This document shows positions 26,301-34,964 of a DNA stretch of 49,916 nucleotides, one piece after another. A program made the position numbers and the translations under genes. The stretch covers positions 1 through 49,916 of the forward strand of contig NZ_SSMQ01000087.1 of NCBI RefSeq assembly GCF_005144585.1, in the 5' to 3' direction. Each line of letters begins with the position of its first letter. Position 1 is the first letter of the stretch. The notes beneath the pieces are model-generated. The model did no database searches. It had not been told where the DNA came from and was given only the letters and a program-made list of their open reading frames with translations. The DNA is from Polyangium fumosum (lineage in GTDB: Bacteria; Myxococcota_A; Polyangia; Polyangiales; Polyangiaceae).

Positions 26301-27248
26301 ATGCACCTCGCCGACGGCCTCCAGACATTCATCGACCGATGCAATCGCGCCATGCCGCCCGACTTCTACACGCGCCCCCTCGCGGAGCAGCGCGCCCTCT
26401 ATCTCGGGCTCACCCGGGAGTTCCCGTATGAAATTCCGCCGGACGTGACCCTCACCGACGACGTGGTCGCCCACGGGCGGCGGCGCGTGCGGGTACGCGT
26501 CTACCGCCCGCGTGCCCCGGTGGGCCGCGGCCTGCTCGTCTACCTTCGCGGCGGCGGGTTCGTGGTCGGCTCGCTGGAGACGCACGATACCGTCGTCGCC
26601 GAGCTTGCCAGCCGCTCAGGGCTCGTCACTGTCGCGCCCGACTTCCGGATGGCGCCCGAGCACCCGTTCCCGGCGGCCCTGGAGGATTGTTATGGCGCGC
26701 TCTCGGGCATCGTCGTCGAGGCCGCGCGGCTCGGCGTCGATCCGGACCGCATCGTGATCGCCGGCGACAGCTCCGGCGCGAACATGGCCGTCGCCGTGGC
26801 CATGATGGCCCGGGACCGCGGCGGCCCCTCGCTCCGCGGCCAGGCCCTCATCAGCCCGGTCCTCGACTTCACCCGCTGGCGCCGCGGCGGCGCCGACGCG
26901 CCGCTGCTCACAGGTGGCGAAATGGAATACTACACAGCCTGCTACACCCCCGATTCCGCGCAGATCGAGCATCCATATGTATCTCCCCTCGTCCGCGGCG
27001 CCTTCCATGGCCTGCCGCCTGCGTACCTGATGGGCGCCGAGCTCGACTCGCTCTGCGTCGACGCGGAAAACTACGCCCGTCGCCTCCGCGAGAATGGCAT
27101 CCCCGTCGACCTCGTGATCGAGCCCGGGCTCGTGCACTCGGCCGTCCGCGCGCGAGGGCTCTGCCCTGCGGTCGAGGACGCGTGGGCAAGGTTTTGCAGC
27201 CGGGCGGCGCGGCTCGCCTGCGTGGAGGGCGACCATGCCTCGAAGTGA
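26301..27248 (+). CDS. HSL-family alpha/beta-hydrolase (esterase/amidase-like)
   Basis: A 315-residue hydrolase of the hormone-sensitive-lipase family. The nucleophile Ser157 is in GDSSGAN; Asp249 (AELDSL) and His279 (GLVHSA) complete the triad. The oxyanion loop reads Y-L-R-G-G-G (83-86), so the usual His of HGGG is Arg. The remaining family marks are present (APDFRMAPEHPFPAALED). The ATG follows the MFS stop directly and the end overlaps the second ligase gene by 14 bases. It may hydrolyse an ester or activated intermediate, or act as a transferase; the changed oxyanion loop leaves catalytic competence uncertain. Confidence 0.85.
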   Translation: MHLADGLQTFIDRCNRAMPPDFYTRPLAEQRALYLGLTREFPYEIPPDVTLTDDVVAHGRRRVRVRVYRPRAPVGRGLLVYLRGGGFVVGSLETHDTVVAELASRSGLVTVAPDFRMAPEHPFPAALEDCYGALSGIVVEAARLGVDPDRIVIAGDSSGANMAVAVAMMARDRGGPSLRGQALISPVLDFTRWRRGGADAPLLTGGEMEYYTACYTPDSAQIEHPYVSPLVRGAFHGLPPAYLMGAELDSLCVDAENYARRLRENGIPVDLVIEPGLVHSAVRARGLCPAVEDAWARFCSRAARLACVEGDHASK

Positions 27249-28512
27249 CCCGAATGGGCCGGCGGTGATCGTCGACCCCTACTCCTCGGGCGCTCTCTTT
27301 GCGCCCGCATTCAAAGCGGCCGGCGTCCCCGTGGTGGCGGTCGTGTCGAGCCCCGCGCCGCCGGCCGTCTACGCGGCCTCCTACCGGCCGGAGCACTTCC
27401 AGACGATCCTCACCGCGAGCGAGGACCTCGAGCCCCTCGTGGAGCGCCTGCGGGCCCTCGGCCCCCGGTGTGTGCTGCCGGGCTGCGAGTCCGGCGTGGA
27501 GCTCGCGGACGCGCTCGCGCCCCTCGTCGTCCCGGACGTCGCCAACGACCCCGAGAAGGCGAGCGCGCGCCGGCACAAGGGCGACATGGCGGCGGCCGTG
27601 GCCCGCGCCGGCCTCCCCATTCTCCGGCAGCTCTGCACGAGCGACGCCGACGAGGCCGAGGCGTGGCTGCGCCGCTCGAGCCTCGCCGGCCGGGATCTCG
27701 TGATCAAGCCGCCGAAGAGCGCCAGCACCGACGGCGTCACCCGCGTGCCCCGCGGCGAAGGGTGGCGGGACGTCTTCGATTCGATGCTGGGTCGCCCGAA
27801 CCGCCTCGGCATCGTCAACGATCGGCTCCTCGTGCAGGAATACGTGACCGGCACCGAATACGTGGTGGACACGTTCAGCTACGAGGGAAACCACACCGTC
27901 ACCGACGTGTGCCGCTACCACAAGGTGGACAACGGCCCGTACATGGCGGTCTACGAGCGCATGGAATGGTTGTCCCCGAAGACGCCGGGGATCGAGCGCT
28001 TGATCGGCTACACGCGCGGCGTGCTCGACGCGGTCGGGATCCGGTTCGGCGCGGCGCACGTGGAGCTGATGCTCACCCGCGAGGGCCCGCGGCTCATCGA
28101 AATCGGCGCGCGCCCGCACGGCGGCGGCCAGCCGAGGTTCTGCCGCGTCGCGACCGGCGACAGCCAGGTGGACCGGACCGTGCGTTATTTCGCCCGGCTC
28201 GGGCACGTCCGGGAGGGGTTTGGCCTGCAAACCCACGTCCTCGTGGTGTTCCTGATCGTCCGGAGGCCGGGCATCGTGCGGAACGTCGAGGTCTTCGGCG
28301 AGGTCGAGTCGCTCGTGAGCCACCATTTCTCGGCCATCCGCTTCCGGAACGGCGATTGTCTCGAGCCCACGAGGGATCTCTTCGGCAGCCTGGACCTCGG
28401 CTTCGTGGTCCTCGCGCACGCGGACCGCTCCCAGGTGCACGCCGATTACCACAAGATCCGTGACATCGAGCGGCGGCTCTGGCTCGACGATTCCAAGGGA
28501 GCGCAAGCATGA
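27235..28512 (+). CDS. ATP-grasp ligase 2 of the N-nitroso cluster
   Basis: A 425-residue ATP-grasp protein, distinct from ligase 1 (the two share fold landmarks but not close sequence). Landmarks are GRDLVIKPPKSASTDGVTRV, the substrate/hinge segment LVQEYVTGTEYVVDTFSYEG, and the metal site VELMLTREGPRLIEIGARPH followed by GGGQ. The N-terminal domain starts with AVIVDPYSSGALFAPAFKAA and contains a glycine-rich serine motif. This architecture is seen in L-amino-acid ligases and in resistance or tailoring ligases. The ATG has GGAGGG upstream and overlaps the esterase gene. Two ligases imply two amide bonds, or one bond plus a protecting group. This is inference. Confidence 0.88.
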   Translation: MPRSDPNGPAVIVDPYSSGALFAPAFKAAGVPVVAVVSSPAPPAVYAASYRPEHFQTILTASEDLEPLVERLRALGPRCVLPGCESGVELADALAPLVVPDVANDPEKASARRHKGDMAAAVARAGLPILRQLCTSDADEAEAWLRRSSLAGRDLVIKPPKSASTDGVTRVPRGEGWRDVFDSMLGRPNRLGIVNDRLLVQEYVTGTEYVVDTFSYEGNHTVTDVCRYHKVDNGPYMAVYERMEWLSPKTPGIERLIGYTRGVLDAVGIRFGAAHVELMLTREGPRLIEIGARPHGGGQPRFCRVATGDSQVDRTVRYFARLGHVREGFGLQTHVLVVFLIVRRPGIVRNVEVFGEVESLVSHHFSAIRFRNGDCLEPTRDLFGSLDLGFVVLAHADRSQVHADYHKIRDIERRLWLDDSKGAQA

Positions 28513-29456
28513 ATACGGACAAACCTGCCGCGCCCGTGGAGCCTCGATCGTTCGTTCACCCGGACGGGCGGCTCCACGACGTCGGCGGGCATCACCTCTG
28601 GGTGGAGCAGGCCGGCGCGGGCGAGACCGTGGTCTTGCTCTCCGGCCTCGGCCCCGCCGGGTCGCACGTGATCTTTCACCCGCATTTCGACGCGCTCGCC
28701 GCGGACCATCGGGTCGTGTACGTCGACCTTCATGGGCGTGGCCGTTCGGACGTCCCCGCCGATCTGCGGGCGATCACGTTCGAGAGCGACGTGGCCGACG
28801 TGGCCGCGCTGCTCCGGTCCCTCGACGTTGGTCCCGTACATTTGTACGGATTTTCGTACGGCGGCCTCCTCGCCCAGGCGCTCTCCCTCGACCACGCGGC
28901 CCTCGTACGCACGCTCGTGCTCGCCAACAGCCTGCACAGCCCGGAGATGTGGCAGCAAAACCATGCCAACATCAACCGGGAGCTCGCGAACCAATGCCCC
29001 GATGTTTGGGCGCGGATCGAGGCGATGCGCGCCGAGGGCATTGCCTCGACCGATCCGCGCATGCAGCGGGAGTTTGCCGTGGCCGCGCCGCTCGTGCGGT
29101 TCTTCAACCCCGAGAGCGCCCGCCGGCTCGCCACGGAGCCGGGCGCCCGCAACGCAGAGCTCTATCCGCTGTTTTGCGGGGACGACGTCGATTTCATCAT
29201 CGGCGGCGAGGTCGCCCGCATTCCGGACTTCCGGCCGCGGCTCAAAGACGTGGCCGTCCCCATGCTCGTGCTCGCCGGCCGCTTCGACCGGGCGCTCTAC
29301 CCTGCCCTGCAGCGCCAGTTCCTGACCTTCGCGCCCTCGGCCGAGTTTCGCGTGCTCGAGCGCAGCGGCTCGTTCGCGCACGTCGAGGAGCCGGACGAGG
29401 TGCTCCGGATCCTGCGCGCCTTCTGGGCGCGCGCCGAAGCGCCCCGCGTTGCCTGA
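28509..29456 (+). CDS. Alpha/beta-hydrolase, proline-iminopeptidase-like (S33)
   Basis: A 315-residue hydrolase of the S33 type. The nucleophile Ser116 lies in GFSYGG, with Asp260 (GRFDRAL) and His291 (SFAHVEEP) as the other triad members. The opening segment (HLWVEQAGAGETVVLLSGLG) and YVDLHGRGRSD are typical of the fold. The ATG overlaps the ligase stop (ATGA) and has GGGAG upstream. It is the last gene of the plus arm. Such enzymes trim N-terminal residues or hydrolyse activated esters, so this one could release a protecting residue from a stored inactive form after export, as in other peptide warhead pathways. That is inference. Confidence 0.85.
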   Translation: MNTDKPAAPVEPRSFVHPDGRLHDVGGHHLWVEQAGAGETVVLLSGLGPAGSHVIFHPHFDALAADHRVVYVDLHGRGRSDVPADLRAITFESDVADVAALLRSLDVGPVHLYGFSYGGLLAQALSLDHAALVRTLVLANSLHSPEMWQQNHANINRELANQCPDVWARIEAMRAEGIASTDPRMQREFAVAAPLVRFFNPESARRLATEPGARNAELYPLFCGDDVDFIIGGEVARIPDFRPRLKDVAVPMLVLAGRFDRALYPALQRQFLTFAPSAEFRVLERSGSFAHVEEPDEVLRILRAFWARAEAPRVA

Positions 29457-29598
29457 TCACGCAAGGTTCTGCCCCCCCTGCTCCCGCCTCCCTCCCACGA
29501 ACAACAGCCGAGCCGAGCGCCGCGAGATCGACGCGGGCGGGTGTTGTTTCGGTGCCCCTCGAACAAGCCGCGGCCGCTGGGGCGCTCGGCGGCGCGCG

Positions 29599-29613
29599 TG
29601 GCCTCATGGTTGC
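29599..29613 (+). promoter_or_regulatory. Near-consensus sigma-54 promoter before the patatin operon
   Basis: TGGCCTCATGGTTGC, followed by A, matches TGGC-N7-TTGCA with GG and GC correctly ten bases apart. Transcription would start near 29625, and the ATG at 29647 has a G-rich Shine-Dalgarno site at 29631-29640. It is one of the best sigma-54 matches in the window. Confidence 0.6.
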
Positions 29614-29646
29614 AACTTCGGCGTGAGGCGTGGGGGGGAACGCGGT

Positions 29647-31623
29647 ATGAACGATCGAGCAAGCAGCGATTGCAATGAGGTCTACCGGCGCGTGCCGGAC
29701 GACGACGACGCTCGGTGTGACCTCGTCATGAAGGGCGGCGTCACGAGCGGCGTCGTGTATCCGTCGGCCGTCCTCCGGCTCGCCAAGCAGCGCCGCTTCC
29801 GTTGCATTGGCGGCGCCTCGGCCGGAGCCATTGCGGCCGCGGCCGCCGCAGCGGCCGAGTATGGCCGCGCCGACGGAGGTGGCTTCGCCCGGTTCGAGCG
29901 CATGCAAGAAGACCTCGACCGCGAGGGCTTTTTGATGGGCCTCTTCCAGCCGACCGCGCGGGCGCGCCCGATCTTCGAAGTGCTCCTCCTCGCGAAGCGC
30001 CTGCGTGACCGGCAGCGGCGCGACGGTGCGCAAGGACGCATGCGCCGCCCCGCTCGGCGCCTCTTCGCGGAAATGCGAAAGGCCGAGCTCGATTCCATCT
30101 GCGCCGAAAGCCCCGGCGAAGGCTACACGCGGGGGCGGCGGTGGGGCGCGTGCGCCGGCGCGCTCGCCGCCCTCATCGTCGTGGCCCCGGCCGCAGCGCT
30201 CTTCACGTTCGTATTGCACGACGCCTCGACGGCGCGCGCGGCCGAGCTCTCGTGGCTCCCCCTGCTCCTAGGTTTGTCCCTCTGCGGGGTTTTCCTCGTC
30301 TCCGGCGCCTATCTCGGTGGAATCGCGGGGACGCTCCTCGCGAGCGCCCGGTACGTCCACGGCGACGAGGGCAAGAGCCTGTTTGGCCTGTGCACGGGAT
30401 CCACCGAGGGAGACGTGATCTCCGGCCAGGTCCCGCTCACCGCATGGATGCACGAGGGCCTCCAGGAGATGGCCGGCCTGCCCAAAGACCGGCCCCTCAC
30501 CGTGGGAATGCTTCATGCGAGAGGCATTCGCTTCAAGGCGGTCACGTCCGACCTCAACGTCCGGCAGCCACGCGCGGTGCCCGAGGAGGAGCTCGACGGG
30601 ACCATCAAAAAAGACCGCTCGTTCGTCTTCGCGGAGCACGAAATGCGCCGCCTCTTCCCCGAGAGCGTCGTCCGCTTCATGGTGGACACGGCGCCCGCGC
30701 CCGAGGGCGCAGCGCTCCCGCCCGGCTACCACGTCTTCCCGATGGACGAGCATTTGCCCGTGATCGTGGCGATGCGCATGAGCCTCAGCCTCCCCGTGCT
30801 CCTCTGCGCGGTGCCGCTCTACGCCGTCGAGGCGTCGGGCGAGCTCCGGCGCCATTGGTTCAGCGACGGCGGCATCGGCATCAACTTCCCGATCCACTTC
30901 TTTGATAGCTGGTTCCCCCGCTTTCCGACCTTCGGGATCAACCTGCGGGAGAAGGCGCCGCATTCGAAGGAGAGCCGCCACGCGGAGGACGAGGACGTGT
31001 CCTTGCCCGAGCCGCGGGACGGCCACACGTCGAGCCCATCGTTTCGCGAGATCACCGACATGAAGGATTTTTTATGGGCGGTCTTCGAGCTCGCGCAGAG
31101 CTTCCGAGACGACAGCCAGGCGGCGCTGCCCGGCTACCGCGAGCGTGTCGCCCACGTCTTCCTCGAAAAAAACGAAGGCGGGCTCAACCTGGACATGAAC
31201 GTCGCGACCATCGCGAGGCTCGTCGAGAAGGGCGACACCGCGGGGCGCCTCTTCCTCGAGCGATTCGATTTCCCGCAGCATCGATGGGTGCGCACGTTGC
31301 TCCTGATGTCCCGCATGGAGGTCGAGCTCGGGCACCTCTGCAAGCGTTTCACCCCGCGTGGCCTCCGGCAGGAGCTCCACGAGCTCCTCGAAAAGGAGCA
31401 AGATGCGTATCGCAACGACCGACCGTGGTACGGCGCCGTGAGCCCCTCCGAGGAGGAATGGTTCCGCCAGGCCCGGGCGCGGATGGATGCGCTCGTCGAT
31501 CTGATGGCCCGGTGGTCCGAGCTCCAGGAGACCTGGCGACAGCACCACCCGACCGAGGAGTTCTTCTTCGCCGAGCGAAGGCTCAGCCCGGCGGGGAAGC
31601 TGCGGTTCACGCCCGAAGTATGA
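29647..31623 (+). CDS. Patatin-like phospholipase with membrane segments
   Basis: A 658-residue patatin-domain lipase. The oxyanion loop reads KGGVTSGVVYP (29-39), the nucleophile Ser58 is in GASAG, and the dyad Asp407 is in DGGIG. Between them lie two membrane-spanning stretches (about 167-191 and 201-230; ALAALIVVAPAAALFTFVL and LLLGLSLCGVFLVSGAYLGG), an insertion that would hold the lipase in a membrane. The C-terminal 200 residues are helical and charged with no recognised domain. It starts an operon with the 240-residue protein (45 bases) and the peroxidase/P450 fusion. Release of fatty acids by this enzyme could feed the oxygenase (inference). Confidence 0.85.
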   Translation: MNDRASSDCNEVYRRVPDDDDARCDLVMKGGVTSGVVYPSAVLRLAKQRRFRCIGGASAGAIAAAAAAAAEYGRADGGGFARFERMQEDLDREGFLMGLFQPTARARPIFEVLLLAKRLRDRQRRDGAQGRMRRPARRLFAEMRKAELDSICAESPGEGYTRGRRWGACAGALAALIVVAPAAALFTFVLHDASTARAAELSWLPLLLGLSLCGVFLVSGAYLGGIAGTLLASARYVHGDEGKSLFGLCTGSTEGDVISGQVPLTAWMHEGLQEMAGLPKDRPLTVGMLHARGIRFKAVTSDLNVRQPRAVPEEELDGTIKKDRSFVFAEHEMRRLFPESVVRFMVDTAPAPEGAALPPGYHVFPMDEHLPVIVAMRMSLSLPVLLCAVPLYAVEASGELRRHWFSDGGIGINFPIHFFDSWFPRFPTFGINLREKAPHSKESRHAEDEDVSLPEPRDGHTSSPSFREITDMKDFLWAVFELAQSFRDDSQAALPGYRERVAHVFLEKNEGGLNLDMNVATIARLVEKGDTAGRLFLERFDFPQHRWVRTLLLMSRMEVELGHLCKRFTPRGLRQELHELLEKEQDAYRNDRPWYGAVSPSEEEWFRQARARMDALVDLMARWSELQETWRQHHPTEEFFFAERRLSPAGKLRFTPEV

Positions 31624-31668
31624 GTGTTTCGGGGGCATTCCGCCCGGACGAACGAACAAGGAGACGTC

Positions 31669-32391
31669 ATGCGTGAAATGGAAACCCTCGCCCCGCCCCC
31701 GCGCGTGCGATCCCTCGTGCTCGTCACGCCGATCTTGCAGGGCTTCGTCCCCTCGCTCCCCGCGCTCCGGTACGTCGAGCGCCTCCAGGGCGTCCTGCAT
31801 GGGCCCGCGGAGAGCAAGGAGGCGGGGCCGAGCGTGCTCGACATCATCGATTCCGTGCATTTCGCCCAGTGGTCCATCCTCGACGGTGGCCGGCGGCTTT
31901 TGTTCGTCTCGATGTTCGTGGGCGAGCTCGAGCCGTACCTGAAGGATTTTTCGGTTCGTATGGCCTGGGGCCTCGATCTCGTCTGGATGCATTGCGAGGG
32001 CTACCCGGGGGCCGCGCAGTTCGAGCCGTTCGTCGCCTGGGTGAAGCGACACATGGTGCAGGCCGACCGATTCCACGCGGCGAACCCGGACGTGACGGTC
32101 GTCGACGTCCGGTGGTGGAAGGCGCAGCATGCGCAACTCGAAGCATTCCGGCGCAAGGTCCACTGCGGCGGCGATCTCGGCGCGCTCTTCGCCGAGCTCG
32201 AACGGGGGCTCGCGCGGCTCTCCGCCGTCGACGAGGAGGCCGAACGCCGCTTCCTCCTGTCGATTGAGGACAACATACGCGCGAGCCTCCGGGATCTCCG
32301 GGAGAAACGGCTCTTCTCGCCGGCCGAGATCGATCCCATCGAGCGCAATTTCGAGCAGGTGATGGCGAGCCTGGCAGGGGAACAATCATGA
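31669..32391 (+). CDS. Unknown protein between lipase and peroxidase-P450
   Basis: A 240-residue soluble protein. The ATG at 31669 has AAGGAGA 4 bases upstream; an ATG at 31678 is also possible. A beta-alpha-beta-like pattern is seen, with conserved-looking LLFVSMFVGELEPYLKDF and GLDLVWMHCEGYPGAAQFEP. These resemble dimeric alpha/beta-barrel (DyP/chlorite-dismutase-like) folds, but I cannot confirm that. The C-terminal 80 residues are helical. Its stop overlaps the fusion gene start (ATGA), so the two products are made together and may interact. Confidence 0.7.
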   Translation: MREMETLAPPPRVRSLVLVTPILQGFVPSLPALRYVERLQGVLHGPAESKEAGPSVLDIIDSVHFAQWSILDGGRRLLFVSMFVGELEPYLKDFSVRMAWGLDLVWMHCEGYPGAAQFEPFVAWVKRHMVQADRFHAANPDVTVVDVRWWKAQHAQLEAFRRKVHCGGDLGALFAELERGLARLSAVDEEAERRFLLSIEDNIRASLRDLREKRLFSPAEIDPIERNFEQVMASLAGEQS

Positions 32392-34955
32392 AAACGAAGG
32401 ACGAATCCAGGATCGAGCTCGACGACGTGCAGGGCCACCTCCTGCTCTCCTATGGCAAGACGTTCGGCATGCGCCACGCGCGCTTCGTGTTCCTGCATTT
32501 CGAGGACGTCGCCGCCGGGCGGCGGTGGATCGCCGCGAAGATCCCCGACATCACGACGGCACGCACTGCGCCGCCGGGACCTGCTTCCACGCTGAACCTC
32601 GCGTTCACGTTCGAGGGGCTCGAGGCGCTGGGGCTCGCCGCCGAGGAGCTCGACAGCTTCCCGGAAGAGTTTCGCGAGGGAATGGAGAAACGCGCGGCGT
32701 TCCTCGGCGACGTCGGCGAGGACGCGCCCGATCGTTGGGACCTCTTGCCGCGAGGCGCGCCGCCCCTGCACGCGATGGCCATCGTTTATGCGCGCAGCCA
32801 GGCCGAGGCGGACGCGCGTGCAAGCGAGCTTTGCGCCGAAATCGAGGCCACGCGGACGCGTATCCTCCACGTGCAGACGGCGGCTGGGCTCGAAGGCGGA
32901 CGGGAACATTTTGGGTTTGCCGACGGCGGCAGCAACCCGAGCGTGGCCGGCGATGGGAGCGGCGCGCCGCCGGGGCGCGTACTCGAACCCGGCGCGTTCC
33001 TGCTCGATCATCCCGACGATTTCGGCGCCGTCGCCTCCCGCCCGACCCCGAAGGAGCTGCGCCGCAATGGCACGTACCTCGCCTTGCGCAAGCTGCGCCA
33101 GGACGTGCCCGGGTTCCGCCGGTTCGTCGCGGAAAACGCGGCGATGCTGGGCATGGACGCGGAGCTCGTCGCCGCGAAGCTCATGGGGCGGTGGCGGAGC
33201 GGCGCGCCGCTGGTGCTCGCCCCCGAAAAGGACGAACCGAACATGCCCCCCGAGCGGCGCGACCATTTCGCCTACCGGACCGAGGATCCGCAGGGCCTCC
33301 GCTGCCCCTTCGGCGCGCACATCCGGCGCGCCAACCCGCGCGACGCCATGCCCGTCGCGAGGCGCACCGCGGTCCGCACGCACCGGCTCCTCCGACGCGG
33401 GATGGCCTATGGCCCGCCGCTGCCGGAGGGCCAGGGCGAGGACCACGTGGATCGTGGGCTCATCTTCATCGCCTATTGCGCATCGCTCTCGCTCCAGTTC
33501 GAGATCGTGCAGCAATGGCTGAACAACGGGAACGTCAGCGGCGAGCCGAGCACGGTCCACGACCCCGTCGTCGGATCTTCGTTCTCCCAAGGGACGTTTA
33601 CCGTGCCCGTGGCCGGCCCGAACGGCGAGCTTGCCTCCGTTCATACCCTCTGCGGGCTGCCAAGCTTCGTCCGGGCGCGTGGCGGCGCGTATTTCTTCGT
33701 GCCCGGCATCCACGCGCTCCGTTACCTCGTGAACGTGGCCCCACCCGAGACCCAGCCCATCGAAACGTTCCTCCAATCCTATACGCTCGCGCAAAACGAC
33801 GAGGACAAAAAGGATTCCGTCGAGGCCTGTCTGCTGGACCCTGTGACCGCGCGGCGGCCGTTCTGCGACACCGCGGAGAGCTGGCGCGCGCTGCGCAAGC
33901 AGGCGCCGATCTTCGAGACCCCGCACGGCGTGCTCGTGTCGCGCTTCCGGGACGTGCAGGAGGTCCTCGCCAAACCCGAGGTCTTTTCGGTCCAGGAATA
34001 CGACGCCCGCATGGCGGCCACCGTGGGGCCGTTTCTCCTGGGCTTCGACGGCGAGCGCCACAAGCGCGAGGCATCCCTCGCGCGCCTCGTCCTCCGGCCG
34101 CGGGATCTGCCGCGCGTGCTGGAACGCGCCCGCTTCGTCACGCACGTGCTCCTCGATCTCGCCCAAAAACGGGCGAAGGGCGAGCCAAACTTCGTTCCCC
34201 AGGTCGTCATTGCCTCGGTCGTGCGGACGGCGGGCGAATATTTCGGCGTCCCCGGGCCTTCCGACGAGGATTTGTTCCTCTGGCTCAGCGTGGCGTCGGC
34301 CTACATCTTTTTCCCGCTCCCGAACGACGAGCGCGCGGCCGCCGGCGCCGCCGCCGGCATTGCATTCCAGCAGTACCTCGACGAGCTCCTGCGCGCGCGG
34401 GAGGCCGCGATCGCCGCCGGAACCTCCGCGGAGGACGACGTGCTCGGCCGGCTCCTCGTGCTGCCCGCGGCGCACGGGCTCGACCGCGCCGGCATTCGTC
34501 GAACCCTGGGCGGGCTCGTCTCCGGGACGATCATACCGACCGCGATGACCCTCCTCCATGCCCTGGCGTACCTCCAAGGCGCGCGCGAGGCCGGCGAGCA
34601 AGCGCGCGAGGCCGCGACGAAGCGGGACATGGATCGGCTGAAAGACATCCTGCTCGAAGCCGCGCGGTTCGACCCCTATCCGTCGCTGCTCTACAGGACC
34701 GCCATGGCCGATTGCGAGCTCGCCGCGGGGACGCCCCGCGCGACCCGGATCGGAAAAGGCAGCCGGGTCATCGTCTCGCTCGGCTCGGCCATGGACGACG
34801 AGGAGGCCCTCGAACACCCCGAGGCCTTCCAGCCGGGCCGCCCGGACGAGCATTATCTCCTCTTCGGCCACGGATCCCACGCTTGTATCGGGCGATTCCT
34901 GGCCGGCCCATTGATGGCCGAAATCGCGGCCCCGCTGCTCACCCTGGGGGCCTGA
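32388..34955 (+). CDS. DyP-type peroxidase fused to cytochrome P450
   Basis: An 855-residue double heme protein. Residues about 10-450 are a DyP-type peroxidase: distal motif GFADGGSNP (Asp179, versus the usual GFxDG) and proximal heme His311 in CPFGAHIRRANPRD. A short linker (about 450-480) leads to a cytochrome P450 (about 480-855): ExxR at Glu757/Arg760 (LLEAARF) and the heme-thiolate loop FGHGSHACIG with Cys833. The P450 I-helix reads GGLVSGTIIPTAMT, without a clear AGxxT. The fusion resembles, in arrangement only, fungal Ppo enzymes, where a heme peroxidase/dioxygenase oxidises a fatty acid and a P450 rearranges the hydroperoxide. The patatin lipase in this operon makes such a role plausible (inference). 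It could also act on a natural product. Confidence 0.9.
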   Translation: MKTKDESRIELDDVQGHLLLSYGKTFGMRHARFVFLHFEDVAAGRRWIAAKIPDITTARTAPPGPASTLNLAFTFEGLEALGLAAEELDSFPEEFREGMEKRAAFLGDVGEDAPDRWDLLPRGAPPLHAMAIVYARSQAEADARASELCAEIEATRTRILHVQTAAGLEGGREHFGFADGGSNPSVAGDGSGAPPGRVLEPGAFLLDHPDDFGAVASRPTPKELRRNGTYLALRKLRQDVPGFRRFVAENAAMLGMDAELVAAKLMGRWRSGAPLVLAPEKDEPNMPPERRDHFAYRTEDPQGLRCPFGAHIRRANPRDAMPVARRTAVRTHRLLRRGMAYGPPLPEGQGEDHVDRGLIFIAYCASLSLQFEIVQQWLNNGNVSGEPSTVHDPVVGSSFSQGTFTVPVAGPNGELASVHTLCGLPSFVRARGGAYFFVPGIHALRYLVNVAPPETQPIETFLQSYTLAQNDEDKKDSVEACLLDPVTARRPFCDTAESWRALRKQAPIFETPHGVLVSRFRDVQEVLAKPEVFSVQEYDARMAATVGPFLLGFDGERHKREASLARLVLRPRDLPRVLERARFVTHVLLDLAQKRAKGEPNFVPQVVIASVVRTAGEYFGVPGPSDEDLFLWLSVASAYIFFPLPNDERAAAGAAAGIAFQQYLDELLRAREAAIAAGTSAEDDVLGRLLVLPAAHGLDRAGIRRTLGGLVSGTIIPTAMTLLHALAYLQGAREAGEQAREAATKRDMDRLKDILLEAARFDPYPSLLYRTAMADCELAAGTPRATRIGKGSRVIVSLGSAMDDEEALEHPEAFQPGRPDEHYLLFGHGSHACIGRFLAGPLMAEIAAPLLTLGA

Positions 34956-34964
34956 CCCCCTATG

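Noticed and set aside
27235-28512. Carbamoyl-phosphate synthase or biotin carboxylase
   Set aside because: Single ATP-grasp with an unrelated N-terminal domain and 425 residues; lacks the additional domains of both.
31669-32391. Second copy of a DyP peroxidase
   Set aside because: It lacks the GFxDG distal motif and the proximal HIRR-type His; only a general fold resemblance is seen.
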